From the NCBI RefSeq assembly GCF_907164915.1, contig NC_061869.1, positions 41,351,771-41,415,770 on the forward strand: a stretch of 64,000 bases of DNA. Reading direction: 5' to 3'. Below are positions 43,270 to 55,150 of the stretch, in pieces. The position numbers were made by a program, and so were the translations under genes. The notes under the pieces were generated by a model. The model saw only the letters and a program-made list of their open reading frames with translations. It was not told where the DNA came from and searched no databases. Numbering within the stretch: position 1 is the stretch's first letter; the number at the start of each line of letters is the position of its first letter. This DNA is from Impatiens glandulifera. Taxonomy: Eukaryota > Streptophyta > Magnoliopsida > Ericales > Balsaminaceae.

Positions 43270-45332
43270 AAAATCCTAAAATGTTTCTAAAGAAAGAAAA
43301 CTTAGCTTCCGGTAGTGGCTTTGTGAAGATATTGGCTACTTGCTAATTGGACGAGACGTATTTCAATTTAATGTGTGCTTCTGCTGCACATGCTCTCGGA
43401 TGAAATGATGTTTGATGTCGATATGTTTTGTTCTTGAGTGCAATACTGGATTGTATGTAATAGCTATCGCGCTGGTGTTGTCATAGAAAATTGGGGATTC
43501 TTCAGCAATTATTCCGAAATCCTTCAGTTGCTGTTGGATCTAGAGGAGTTGAACACAACAGCTTCCGGTCGCAAGATACTTCGCCTCTGCGGTTGAAGTA
43601 GCAACTGAATTTTGCTTCTTACTGTACCAGGAAATGAGTCGGTTACCCAGGAACTGGCATGTACCGCTGGTACTTTTTCGGTCTATTTTACAACCTGCGT
43701 AGTCTCCATCAGAATAACTAATTAGGTTAAAACTAGAATCCTTTGGATACCACAATCCCATATCTTGAGTGCCCTTCAGATATTTCAAGATTCTTTTGGA
43801 TGATGTATAGTGAGATTGCTTTAGATTGGCCTGGAATCTTCCGCATACTCCGACCGTAATCAATATGTCGGTCGAGTTGCTGTTAGGTATAAGAGTGAAC
43901 CGATAATCTCTCGGTAAGCCATAATGTCTACTCCTTGACCGTCCTCATCTTTTTCTAACTTAATAGATGAACTCATAGGAGTGGCGGCTGAAGAACAGTT
44001 GTCCATTCCGAATTTCTCTAGCAATTCGGTTGTATATTTAGATTGGTTGATAAATGTTACTCCCTCGATCTGCTGAACCTGGAGACCTAGAAAGAAACTC
44101 AACTCCCCCATCATACTCATTTCAAATTTGTCGGTCATCATTTTTGAGAATTTGTCACATAGATTAGAATCGGTTGAACCGAAAATTATGTCATCCACAT
44201 AAATTTAACCAATAAAATATGTCCCTTTTTCTCAAATTTAAACAAGGTTTTATCTACTGATTCTATGGTAAAATCATGATTGAACAGAAATCTTGTTAAA
44301 GTATTATACCAAACTCTAGGAGTTTGTTTTAAACTGTAAAGGGCTTTATCCAGCCGATACACATGGCTAACTAATTCTGGATTTTTAAAACCGGGAAGTT
44401 TTTCAACATAAACCTCTTCACTATTTAAAAATGCACTTTTAACATCCATTTGAAAAACTTTGAAATTTTTGAAAGCTGCAAAAGCAAGAAAAATTCTAAT
44501 GGCTTTAAGTCTAGCCACAGGAGCAAATGTTATTTCAAAATCAATACATTCTTCCTCTTTATATCCTTGCGCCACTAATCTGGCCTTGTTCCTCGTAACC
44601 AAACCGTTTTCATTTAGTTTATTTCTGAACACCCATCTTGTTCAATAACCGATTGATGTTTCGGTCTTGTAACTAGATGCTAATGGCTTTAAGTCTAGCC
44701 ACAGGAGCAAATGTTATTTCAAAATCAATACATTCTTCCTCTTTATATCCTTGGGCCACTAATCTGGCCTTGTTCCTCGTAACCAAACCGTTTTCATTTA
44801 GTTTATTTCTGAACACCCATCTTGTTCAATAACCGATTGATGTTTCGGTCTTGTAACTAGATGCCAGACTTTATTAATCTCAAACTGATTTAGTTCCTCT
44901 TGTATTGATAAAATCTAATCGGGATCTAAAAATGCTTCATCCACCTTTTTCGGCTCAATTTGTGATATGAAAGCTGAATTTTCATATTCTTCCAAAAGTT
45001 GATGCCTAGTTCGGGTGGGTGATGAGGGTTACCTATTATAAGCTCATGAGGATAATCTTTATTCCTTTTAAGGTTCGGTCCGGTTATATCTTCCAAGCGA
45101 CCAATTATCTGATCAAGGTTAGACATATTGATATGCTGAATAGAGTCAAGCCGACCGATTTCCTAAAAAGACACTGAAGTGTCAACTTCCTGCTGTGAAG
45201 AAGCTTGATCCAGCTGTGTTTTATCATTAACCGCTTGATCATAGACAAACATTCTAAAGACCGAAACCTCATCTTCATCATCAGATTGAATATTCAGATT
45301 TTCCAATTGATTATGTAGATCAAAGGTTGATG
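43270..45332 (-). pseudogene. pol: partial Copia pol (RT and RNase H) of the second element
   Basis: Minus-strand RT from [13 protein letters not shown] (about 44590) through MDVKSAFLN and MDDIIFGS (about 44190) to RNase H SYSDGDYAGCKIDRKSTSG (about 43720) and DNTSAIAIT (about 43460). Upstream is the integrase-RT hinge (45163-45332). Stops, frameshifts and a 184-bp tandem duplication (44496-44864) break it. Integrase and protease are absent. Confidence 0.85.
44496..44864. repeat. 184-bp tandem duplication within the RT region
   Basis: ctaatggctttaagtctagc starts at 44496 and again at 44680. The copies run to 44680 and 44864 and differ by essentially one base (ttgcgcc against ttgggcc), so the duplication is much younger than the element. 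Confidence 0.93.
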
Positions 45333-45558
45333 CGGACTCGACTACGTTCATTGCCCCTCTAGGGAGGTTCATCACGAGCTGTACGAGATCTTCATCGATA
45401 CGGATCTCATCACCGTTGGACAATACCAGAGAACTCTTATCCAGGTCAAAACATTGAATTACGTGTCTGGAAAAATGAGCCAGGCACTTGGAGACGCCCA
45501 TTGTAAGAAGAGAACCAAACCCGATTTCCTTCACGGCTTCCCTCTGTTCTACGCTCAA
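45163..45558 (-). pseudogene. chimeric ORF: plant-mobile-domain start fused to Copia hinge (131 codons)
   Basis: Residues about 1-75 (SVEQREAVKEIGFGSLL ... LVMNLPRGAM) belong to the plant-mobile-domain/Ulp1-type transposon family. The rest (FDLHNQLENLNIQSDDED ...) matches the integrase-RT hinge of the complete Copia element (FDLHNKLENNNIHSDSED). The switch is at about 45332. The fused frame is open but short, upstream exons carry lesions, and I do not expect a function. Confidence 0.6.
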
Positions 45559-46170
45559 TTTAGGAATGAGTTAAGCGAGGCCATGAGGTGATGATCTGGT
45601 TAGAAATGTCAGTTTACGTTTCTTGATGGTTTTGGTTTTTTGGGGAGATGGGGGAAACTCTTCATCGAATGGGGTAGTAGACGGAGAAATATTAGTGGTT
45701 TCTGGGGGTGGTTCTGGTAACTCTTCATCGACTGTTGGAGTGGAGGTAGGAATAACATTGGGTTTTTTTTAGGGGGAAAAGGTGGTGGTAAAATCTCATT
45801 AGTACCTGCAGCAACATCAGTAGCTTCGACAGCAACTGTGGAAACTGATTCAGCATTCGATGACGACTTAATATTCGTCTTCGGATTTCTCTTCCTCTTC
45901 CTTTCATATGTAAAGGTATTAAACCTCGAAGTCATTAATTTTGGTGGGATAGCATAAATCAGTATTATACGAAATAAATTGAATAAACATGTGTAAAATT
46001 AGTATAAACACAATAAGATTAACATACCTCTCTGGTTTATTGTTGGGATTGACGTTGGACGCCGGAGTGGGGGCAGTTTCGTTTTCGTTTATGCTCCTAC
46101 AAACTTGCAAGACGACCTCTCGGGAGTCGATTGGATCCACTTCCATGTTGTTGCCTTGGTTCCCCGACAT
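45333..46170 (-). pseudogene. plant-mobile-domain / Kaonashi-MULE-like gene relic, 5' part
   Basis: ATG at 46170 (MSGNQGNNMEVDP). Exon 1 runs to about 46028, then an intron of about 100 bp with a GT border, joined to a basic exon (FNTFTYERKRKRNP) from about 45928. Downstream, after frameshifts, comes TRSSPHGLA and SVEQREAVKEIGFGS, a pattern typical of the N-terminal domain of Ulp1-bearing Mutator-like elements and PMD proteins. The protease or transposase part is missing because Copia sequence begins at 45332. Confidence 0.55.
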
Positions 46171-48625
46171 GTTCAGAAGAAATCCTTGTAGTATAAACGA
46201 AATATCTAGGGTTTCGACGTTCAGTGTTTGGATTATCGCCGGGAGATAGAGAGAGAAGAATATGAACAGTTGCTTATGAAAATGAAATTGAGGGAGAGTC
46301 GGCTTGTAGCGGGAAATTGAAATTATATCAACTAGTCATGGAAGCGAATAAATATTCGTTCGATATCGTAACTTCTTAAAAAAATTATAAAAATAAATTG
46401 AAAATAAAAACTATTCATCGAAGCGAAGATTTATTCGCGGAATGTAAATGCACGGGTAAGTGAATTTACATGACAGGCAAGTTGGCTTCTCATGGGAGGG
46501 GAGGTGGTTTTACATGAACGTCAGGTTAAAAATATTTTAAAAGAAGAAATCTTCGCTTTCAATCGTCTACTCGAAAAACAAAATTAAAGCGAATATTTGG
46601 TCGTTTACTGATTGTCATTTCAAATTAATTGAATTAACATTTATTAATAAACGGAAATATAAAATTAATAAAAATAAAATAGCCAAGTAATTGAGGCGAA
46701 GATTTGTTCGGTTGATGCATGTCATCTTCAATTAATTGAATTAATAATTAATAATCGGAAATATAAAATCCATGTCATTTTGGTATTCACATAGACGGGT
46801 AATTGTCTTTCCATGGCAGACAGGCGGTCTTCTCATGGGTGGGTTGGGGGGTTTACATGAGGTTTTAATTAAAATTAATTGAAGCAAATATATCTTCGCT
46901 CCTTAGTGTCTGAAGGCCAAAAAAATTAAATGAAAAAAAAAAAGATTGAATTAATTGAAGCGAATATTATATCGCTGCATTCGATTTTCAATAATTAAAT
47001 TAATATTTAATAAACGTAAATATAATATCCCTGTCATTTTGGTCTTTACATAGACGTGTAAGTGTATTTTCATGAACGGCAGGCGGTCTTCTCATGGGTG
47101 GGTATGGGGGGTTTACATGAGGGTCATGGCAACGGGCGTGTAAATCTTCGCTCCCATCGCATCTCACCCTTTACTCTGACACGGTGCCCTGAGCGAAGAT
47201 ATCTTATCTGGGTGCTATATGAATATTATATTATTTCCTGGCGTTAACAGGCGCTGCCGTTAACGGCGTCTGGTGTGAACCCGGGACGAAACCCGGATTC
47301 CGGATTCTCCCTCCCTCCGTCTCCTACCCAGATTGATTTATTATTAAAATAATAATGCTGCAATCTGATTGGTCTGCCACAGGGGAACACGGCAATTGGT
47401 AGCAGAAGATCTGAATTGGGATCCACTTCCATGTTGTTGCCTTGGTTCCCCGACATGTTCAGAAGAAATCCTTGTAGTATAAACGAAATATCTAGGGTTT
47501 CGACGTTCAGTGTTTGGATTATCGCCAGGAGATAGAGAGAGAAGAATATGAACAGTTGCTTATGAAAATGAAATTGAGGGAGAGTCGGCTTGTAGCGGGA
47601 AATTGAAATTATATCAACTAGTCATGGAAGCGAATAAATATTCGTTCGATATCGTAACTTCTTAAAAAAATTATAAAAATAAATTGAAAATAAAAACTAT
47701 TCATCGAAGCGAAGATTTATTCGCGGAATGTAAATGCACGGGTAAGTGAATTTACATGACAGGCAAGTTGGCTTCTCATGGGAGGGGAGGTGGTTTTACA
47801 TGAACGTCAGGCTAAAAATATTTTAAAAGAAGAAATCTTCGCTTTCAATCGTCTACTCGAAAAACAAAATTAAAGCGAATATTTGGTCGTTTACTGATTG
47901 TCATTTCAAATTAATTGAATTAACATTTATTAATAAACGGAAATATAAAATTAATAAAAATAAAATAGCCAAGTAATTGAGGCGAAGATTTGTTCGGTTG
48001 ATGCATGTCATCTTCAATTAATTGAATTAATAATTAATAATCGGAAATATAAAATCCATGTCATTTTGGTATTCACATAGACGGGTAATTGTCTTTCCAT
48101 GGCAGGCAGGCGGTCTTCTCATGGGTGGGTTGGGGGGTTTACATGAGGTTTTAATTAAAATTAATTGAAGCAAATATATCTTCGCTCCTGAGTGTCTGAA
48201 GGCCAAAAAAATTAAATGAAAAAAAAAAGATTGAATTAATTGAAGCGAATATTATATCGCTGCATTCGATTTTCAATAATTAAATTAATATTTAATAAAC
48301 GTAAATATAATATCCCTGTCATTTTGGTCTTTACATAGACGTGTAAGTGTATTTTCATGAACGGCAGGCGGTCTTCTCATGGGTGGGTATGGGGGGTTTA
48401 GGGTTTAGGGTTTAGGGTGCTATATGAATATTATATTATTTCCTGGCGTTAACAGGCGCTGCCGTTAACGGCGTCTGGTGTGAACCCGGGACGAAACCCG
48501 GATTCCGGATTCTCCCTCCCTCCGTCTCCTACCCAGATTGATTTATTATTAAAATAATAATGATGCAATCTGATTGGTCCGCCACAGGGGAACACGGCAA
48601 TTGGTAGCAGAAGATCTGAATTGGG
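46133..48625. repeat. 1.29-kb tandem duplication with internal subrepeats
   Basis: Copy 1 is 46133-47418, copy 2 is 47419-48625; they are almost identical for over 900 bp. Each starts inside the MSGNQGN first exon and runs through its upstream DNA. Each copy carries three diverged units around cttctcatgggtgggt ... tttacatgagg (46485, 46824 and 47086 in copy 1) and gaagcgaa/cttcgct motifs. The end (47211-47418, 48417-48625) has an imperfect palindrome around cgttaac...gttaacg. Copy 2 lacks 94-97 bp present in copy 1 near 47110-47207. Confidence 0.9.
48397..48417 (+). repeat. interstitial telomeric repeat, three TTTAGGG units
   Basis: Exactly 21 bp of the plant telomere motif, sitting at the deletion junction in copy 2 where copy 1 has about 95 bp of unique sequence. 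Flanking ggggggttta and gggtgctatat are shared with copy 1. Confidence 0.9.
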
Positions 48626-49429
48626 CTCGTCTCTTTCATGTATGTGTTTGGTGTGAAATGTAATTATTTAAGAATTTTATTATTTATTTTTTTGTTTAAT
48701 AGATTAATTATCATTATTTCGAATCTCAAAATATCATATTCAAGAAGAAATAATATTCAAGAAGAAAAAATATTATTATATGAATTCTAATTTTTCTAAT
48801 TTTTTTTTTGGGACCAATAGAGATGGTTCATTCAGTCTCTAAGGTGTTTGTTTACTCATGACCATAATAATAAGAAGAAGGGAAGGGGACGCTTCCAGAT
48901 CGGTCACTGGGAACTCGCCCCGGCAACTATGGTAGCAGAAGTGACCAAGAGAAATGCAAAACCTAATCTAAATAAATAAATATTATGATAATAATATAAT
49001 ATAATAATAATAATAATAATAATAATGTCTGTAAACTGTAATAATAAAAGTGGCTCGTCTCTTTCTTGTGTTTGGTATGAAATGTAATTAATTAAGAATT
49101 TTATTATTTTTTTTTGTTTAATAGATTAATTATCATTATTTCCAATCTCAAAATATCATATTCACGAAGAAAAAATATTATTATATGAATTATGATTTTT
49201 CTAATTTTTTTTGGTGACTATACATATTATATTTAATTGATGAATAATAATAAGGAGAACGACGTGGGGACATCCATTGTGGAGACATGTAAAAAATTAA
49301 GTAACAGTAAAAAAAATTATCATATATATAGTTAAAAAGAAAAATAAAGATAAATATAAAAACTTAGAGAGTTCTTCATAATTTTGTAGATGATAAATTT
49401 TGTTTTTATACTCATGGTGACTTATTTTT
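48626..49429. other. AT-rich DNA with a duplicated 170-190 bp block
   Basis: 48625-48815 and 49052-49215 are diverged copies (ctcgtctctttc ... ttttctaattttttt). Between them, 48816-48960 is a GC-richer segment resembling 54955-55130, and 48998-49025 is a (taa)n run. No gene named. Confidence 0.55.
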
Positions 49430-51130
49430 TTTCAAATTTAGAGACTGTCCAATTTTCATGTTCCTAGGATTAAGAATGGAAATACTCAAATTTTTAATTC
49501 AAAATCATATTCTAGTCTTCAAAAGAGGAAGAAAATTAGTGGTTGGATTGATTTTATATTTTGTGAATTCCCTATATATTTATTTCTCTTATGTTTTTAT
49601 ATATATATATATATATTATATATATATATTATATATATATATATATATATAATATATATATATACTTTAGATAGTTAATCGAGATACAAATTCGAAAATA
49701 AATTAAACAACTAATTATTTATATTATAAACCTTACAATACAAGTATTATACTAGTTCAATATTTAAAATAGTAACACCCAACTCTAATATTAACATCAA
49801 TCAATACTCGTAATAACCTGTAATAACCTAAAACAATATAATGTTTGAACTAAAAGTCTCAAAACAATTGCGAGAATTTTTTTATCATATGTTTATCGCA
49901 ATTTTCATCTTGGTTGATGACGAAAGATGATTGGTTGTTTTCTCTCATATAACTTAGGCGCAACTGCTTCAATATTTCGCCAATTATTTTGCTTTGTGTG
50001 AAATTATTTGAGGCATTATCTTTATAGTTTAGAAATTATACATGCTTGTGATTAATTTTAGGCATATAGATGCTTTATCATTCTAAATATCAACAAATGA
50101 TTTAATTTATCGAAATTTAATCTTAGATATTCTAAAATCAAAGGAAGATATATAATTAGTATTTCTAAATTAAATAATAAAAGATTTTACATACCAATAA
50201 TTACTACTAGATATTTTAAATATTTGAGATATCATGATATTTTTATTTGGTTTATATAAACGCTCTAATTTTTTTATGTTTCCTATGATTAAGAATGGAA
50301 ATTAATACTAATTTTTTTAATTCAAAAGCATATTCTAATATACAATAACAAATAAAGACAATTAGTGACATGGATTAATTTTATATTTTGTGAACTTTAT
50401 GTATTTCTTTTATACTAGTTCTTGTTTTGAATAATATGTTTCAATTCATTATATTTTTTCATCATCTACATTAATATAGAATTATTCTGCCATAATATAA
50501 TTAAATTTAGATAGTTAGTTGAGAATTATACAAATAAAAAAAATCACTAATTATTTATATTACTAATTTTGCAATACAAAGTATTATACTAATTCAATAT
50601 TTAAAAGAGTAACACACTAAAACCCAACCCTTGTATTAACATCAATCAAATAGTTTTTCTATTAGAAATTCTTTAATCATCTCTTCTTCAGAACATAACT
50701 TCAAACTCTCTAAACTATACTTCATATTTCCGTCAATAGACCAATTCATTGATGAACGTGAACACATCAGTAAACAATCAGCAGGGACTACCATTAAACG
50801 CCACGCATCAAACTCTCGCAACTCCGAAACCGAGTAGTCATTACAAAAGTCAAACGAAACAATTGATGAACTAGAAGTCTCGTTACACTTGGGAGACCGT
50901 TTTATTATATGTTCATTGCAACTTTCATCTTTGATGACGACAGATGGTTGGTGGCTGCTTCTCATATAACTTTGGCGCAACTGTTTATGGATTTCCCCAT
51001 TTTCTTTGCTTTGTGTGGAATTATTCGAAGCTTTCATCTCCATATTTTCTTTTTCCTATTTTCTCCCCAAATACAGAAACTTAAATATTGTTGTGAGAAA
51101 TTTATGCATATATATATATATAGATGTTTT
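49430..51130. repeat. about 0.84-kb tandem duplication, left copy decayed
   Basis: Matching blocks in order: attaagaatggaaat (49469 and 50290), gcaatacaa-gtattatac (49735 and 50574), a block over the ORF start (49850-50040 and 50870-51040). The right copy keeps the ORF at 50642-51043; the left has lost most of it. A TA-rich microsatellite at 49598-49664 is only in the left copy. Confidence 0.75.
50642..51043 (-). CDS. hypothetical protein, 133 aa
   Basis: A single-exon ATG frame, starting MEMKASNNSTQSKENGE. It is hydrophilic and Ser-rich for the first half (residues about 1-70). A more ordered C-terminus follows (ELREFDAWRLMVVPADCLL, then an acidic EEEMIKEFLIEKLFD). No signal peptide or membrane segment. 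I do not recognise the family. Codon content is clearly richer than the flanks, and the frame survives in only one of two tandem copies, hinting at a real but possibly recent loss of its twin. Confidence 0.4.
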   Translation of the reverse strand: MEMKASNNSTQSKENGEIHKQLRQSYMRSSHQPSVVIKDESCNEHIIKRSPKCNETSSSSIVSFDFCNDYSVSELREFDAWRLMVVPADCLLMCSRSSMNWSIDGNMKYSLESLKLCSEEEMIKEFLIEKLFD

Positions 51131-51357
51131 ACAATTCTAAATTATTAATAAAGGATTTAATTTACCAAAATCTAATCTTAGATATTCTATAAAAAAAAAA
51201 AAAAGTTAAAATAATTGGTATTTTCTAATTAAATAATAAAGGATTTTACATGCCAATAACTGATATTAGATATTCCAAATATTTGAGTTATCTCACTTCA
51301 AAAATTCATAATATTTTTTTCTATATTTTATTTTAGTGTAATCTTTAATTATTTTAT

Positions 51358-51360
<3 letters not shown>

Positions 51361-51430
<70 letters not shown>
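51361..51430. repeat. (AT)n microsatellite, 35 units
   Basis: An unbroken alternating AT tract of 70 bp, the longest of several in the window. Confidence 0.95.
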
Positions 51431-51432
<2 letters not shown>

Positions 51433-54229
51433 AAAGTTAATGCTTATATTTGTAAAATTCAATATAGACGTTCTTAATTATAAACAATTGATTTTAATGA
51501 CAACATCCATCATATAATTTATATGCCTTGATTTGTATCTAGAACTTGCATTTAAAAAAAAAATAAAAATTAATTTCTTTCATTATTCGAAATACTAATT
51601 CTTTTGAGGTTCTTACTTGTCATGCGATTTAAATTCTTTAATTATTTTTCTTACATTGTCACTAACTAGATGCATGTATATGAGAAGGTGAATATAGTTA
51701 TATATAAGGTAGGGAATATGTTAGCAAATTTAAAAATGAATAGAACATTATCAATTTGGCTCAAAATGTGTAAATATAGTATTTTTTATAAATTGACAAA
51801 TATTTGTAATAGAGAACGTCTCTCAGGTGAGATCATTTCGCACGTGTAATTAACTACCAAATTAAAATAAAATCTCTAGCAAAGAGAAAGACATGCAAAA
51901 CATTTTATTTTCCGATTTCACGAAGTAAAACCTGATGGAAACTCTTAAGCGAACCAAACGAATCAAAGTTAGTTTAAGTCGATCATCTATTAAGAATCTC
52001 ATTATGTTGATCAGTAAACTCTGTAAAATCTTCTTCTTTTTACACCGTTGTCCTCCATACTGCAATAAATCAATTCATTTGTTGATCAATTAATCTCATC
52101 AGATTTGAAATCTTCATATAATTTATTTTTTATTTTTTTATTTTTTTTAAAAATATTTTTTTTAAAAATATTTTTTTATGATGAAAACACTAGGATAGTA
52201 AGACTACGTAACATAGGGTCCTATTTTTATAGGCCCCATTTTTTAATATTTAATAATATTATATTATTAATCTTATTTTTTTTTCTTTAATATTAAATAT
52301 ATATTATACAATATATATAAATAACTTTGTTATCTTCTTTTTAATCTCTTATTCTCTTATTATAATATATTAATCATTTATATATAATTGTATATCATTA
52401 AAATTTTTAATTTTTTATTATTATTTTAGGAGCCCAAAATTTGAATTTGCATTGACCCAAATTCTGGTAATGATCAATAAACTAATTAAATTTCATATCA
52501 TGCATGTTATTATTAAATCTCCAAAGTTTTTCATATTTCTTTATTTGTTCTTCAAAGTTTTATTTGAAACCTGAAGAATTGAAAAATATATTCAATTTAT
52601 TGGATTAAACCAATTAAACCATCACAATAATTGTCAAAGGCTCAAACCACACACGTTAATTATTTATTTATATAAAAGTAAAATCTAGACTTTGGATTGT
52701 AATTAAGACACTTACGAGCTTGTTAACATATGATGACCCATTTTCAGTTGTGGCTGTATCATAGTTGACCCTAAGGTGAGGCGAGCTAGGCAGTTGTCGC
52801 CTAAGCCCCACCTCCCCAACTCCCTAAAATAAAAATAAAATAATTAATTTATACAGGAGTTGAACCCTCAATCTTAATATTAATAGCACTACTAAAATAT
52901 TTAACTAATTAGTTTAAACATAATATAAGAAAAATATTTCTAAAATAAAAACTTGACAATAATTGAACCTAACTAAGACAGAATATATATTATTTATCTT
53001 AAAATCACTATACTAATAGTATATTATATTTTTTAAAAAGATTTGATACATAAGAGTTTAATAAATATTTGTTTTTGTGGGATTTAAGCTCGGTTGAGCC
53101 TATACATAGATTCACCGTTGAACTATAACCGAACTTCATATTCGAAAACTAATTAAACAAATTTAAATTAAAAAACTATATAATAATAATTACAAATAAA
53201 TTACCTTATTAAACAAAAATGTTCAAATTAAGGTGATATATTTGTATAAAAAATTTATTTAATCATAAAATTTGTTAATTTATTTTAAGTTTGAATGAAT
53301 TTGGTTCTTATATTTTAACAGTTTCTATATTTGATCCGACTCTAATAAATCAAAAAAAATTATATTGAAACCATATAACTGATAGTATGTTTTTTCATTT
53401 GAATTAGTTTATATAAATCACCCCTAATATATATATGAAAAATACTACTTTATCAAAAAAAAAAACTACAATAATGATTTATTTCTTAGATTAAGTTAAA
53501 AAAAGAACTACATCCCACACATTTTAAAACTAAACTTAATTTGATTTCAAATCATTGTATTTAATTATGCAATGACAAAATATACATGGAACTAACTAAA
53601 TATCCAATAATTCATATTCGAAAACTAAATAAATTAACAGATTTAAGTAAAAATTCCTAATATAAAAATAATTTAAAATAACTTTTTTTATAAAACAAGA
53701 ATGTAAGAATAAGGGCTCTTATACTACATCATCAAAATAAGAATAAGTGAGCAATTTTATGCCATGCAAGTATATAAGGAATAAAGTAACAATAGATAAT
53801 AAAAAGAAAAAAATAAATACTAAAAAAATGGACTAAACCTAAAGATGATTAAAATATAAGTAAAAAAAGCTAATATATTTAGTGTGTGAATTAAACATAC
53901 AGAAATAATCTCCCCAATAACATGGAATATATTAAAGATAAAAACAAAATAAATTAAAAAAATTATAATAATATTTATTCAATGTTTAAAATTATTAAAA
54001 TAAAAAATATAACGCTCTAATTTCACATTTTATTCACTTCGATAAAACAACTTATTTTCTCACATGTTTCATCACATATTTTTTTACGAATTAATCTCTT
54101 ATCTCGTGACTTTACACTCTCATCAATCAAATATTTGATTCATATTTTTTATTAATTAGCATCGTGACCTCACACTTTGGTCAATCAAATATTTATTCAT
54201 ATATCTTTAATCACTTTTAAATGATATCG
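51431..54229. other. AT-rich intergenic DNA
   Basis: About 2.8 kb without a gene that I can support. 52130-52180 has repeated poly-T/aaaaatatttttt. 52760-52830 has a gccta/cgcc-rich fragment (ggcgagctaggc ... gcctaagccccacc) typical of old transposon ends. Confidence 0.5.
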
Positions 54230-54690
54230 GTCTATTATCCCTCGACAAACCAAATCTTAATCACACTTGGTTAAAGGTTGTACTTGTTTTGTTAGGTTAT
54301 AAATTCGAAACTTACAAATAGCATTTTTAAATTTATTTTTAACCATTTTGAGTTTATGGACGGTTCAACCCACAATCCGACCCAAGTATCCATTTACTCT
54401 AACTTAAAAGGTCTCGCGTTCATCAAATTTGGTGTTGATCTTAAATATAAAATGTTGTTAGCCTAGTTGGTTAAAGGGTTGTACTTGTTTTGTTAGGTTA
54501 TAAATTCGAAACATACAAATAGCATTTTTAATTTTATTTTTAACCGTTTTAAATTTATGGACAGGTCAACCCAAAATCTGACCCAAATATACATTTACAC
54601 TCACATAAATATTCAAATTAACCACAACTCTCGACCCGGCAATCTAGAAACTTTAAAAATTAAACATAATTATATATATATATATATATA
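54230..54690 (-). mobile_element. Helitron-like repeat, inverted relative to 56515-57585, about 1.5 copies
   Basis: 54465-54690 is the reverse complement of the 56515 unit: ctcgacccggcaat, aacccaaaatctgaccc and cctagttggttaaa all occur in mirrored order. 54260-54410 is a second, partial copy. Confidence 0.55.
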
Positions 54691-54775
54691 AATAAAGTAA
54701 TTCACAATCCAAAATAAATCACAAGAAAAAACATATAAAAAACAATAATAATAAATTTATTAATTAATTCGCCAA

Positions 54776-54937
54776 ATGTCTACAAGTCAATCACAAGAGA
54801 TCAAACCCATATCAGAGCAACAATTTTGGGCCGCCAACAACTGCCAGTGCCGTAATTCCAAATTACCGGTGAAGCAGATCTACTACGGCGGTGGAATCCC
54901 TGTAGCCATGGGCCATGGCGGCGAATTAAGCACTTGA
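54776..54937 (+). CDS. unrecognised 53-aa ORF in a GC-richer patch
   Basis: ATG 54776 to TGA 54937: MSTSQSQEIKPISEQQ, then CQCRNSKLPVKQIYYGGG. The patch 54770-55150 has exon-like composition in otherwise very AT-rich DNA. It could be a relic exon; no family is recognised, and the reverse strand also has a short signal-peptide-like frame starting at 55130 that ends at once. Confidence 0.2.
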   Translation: MSTSQSQEIKPISEQQFWAANNCQCRNSKLPVKQIYYGGGIPVAMGHGGELST

Positions 54938-54939
54938 TT

Positions 54940-55150
54940 ATCAGGGAGAAATTAAAAGGGATTGTTCATTCAATCACTACGGTGTTTTGCCATGATCACA
55001 ATGATAATGCTGCTTCCGAGGACCTGTACCGTGGACCCGTCGAAAGCATTAGTAGGGACAGGTGGTCACCTGAAAAACCCCACCAGCAACAACAGTAGCA
55101 GCAGTGACATCAAAGATAAAGCAGCTCTCATGTATGTATTTATTTGGTGA
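54940..55150. other. segment paralogous to 48816-48960
   Basis: Shared order of short blocks: ttcattca, ctacggtgtttt / ctaaggtgttt, catgaccataat / catgatcacaat, gggacaggtggtcac / agatcggtcac, gtagcag...agtgac. This suggests two decayed copies of the same gene or element; identity unknown. Confidence 0.35.

Larger units (their letters stand above)
35475..45332 (-). mobile_element. second, older Copia element of the same family, 5'-truncated
   Basis: Same order as the complete element, read right to left: partial pol, accessory A', B', C', doubled PPT, 3' LTR. The gag, protease, integrase core, PBS and 5' LTR are missing. Homology stops at about 45332, within the hinge between integrase and RT, where sequence of an unrelated plant-mobile-domain gene begins. 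Many stops and frameshifts. No target duplication can be tested because one end is lost. Confidence 0.85.

Noticed and set aside
48397..48417. True chromosome end (telomere)
   Set aside because: Only three units, with matching repeat sequence continuing on both sides; it is an interstitial patch.
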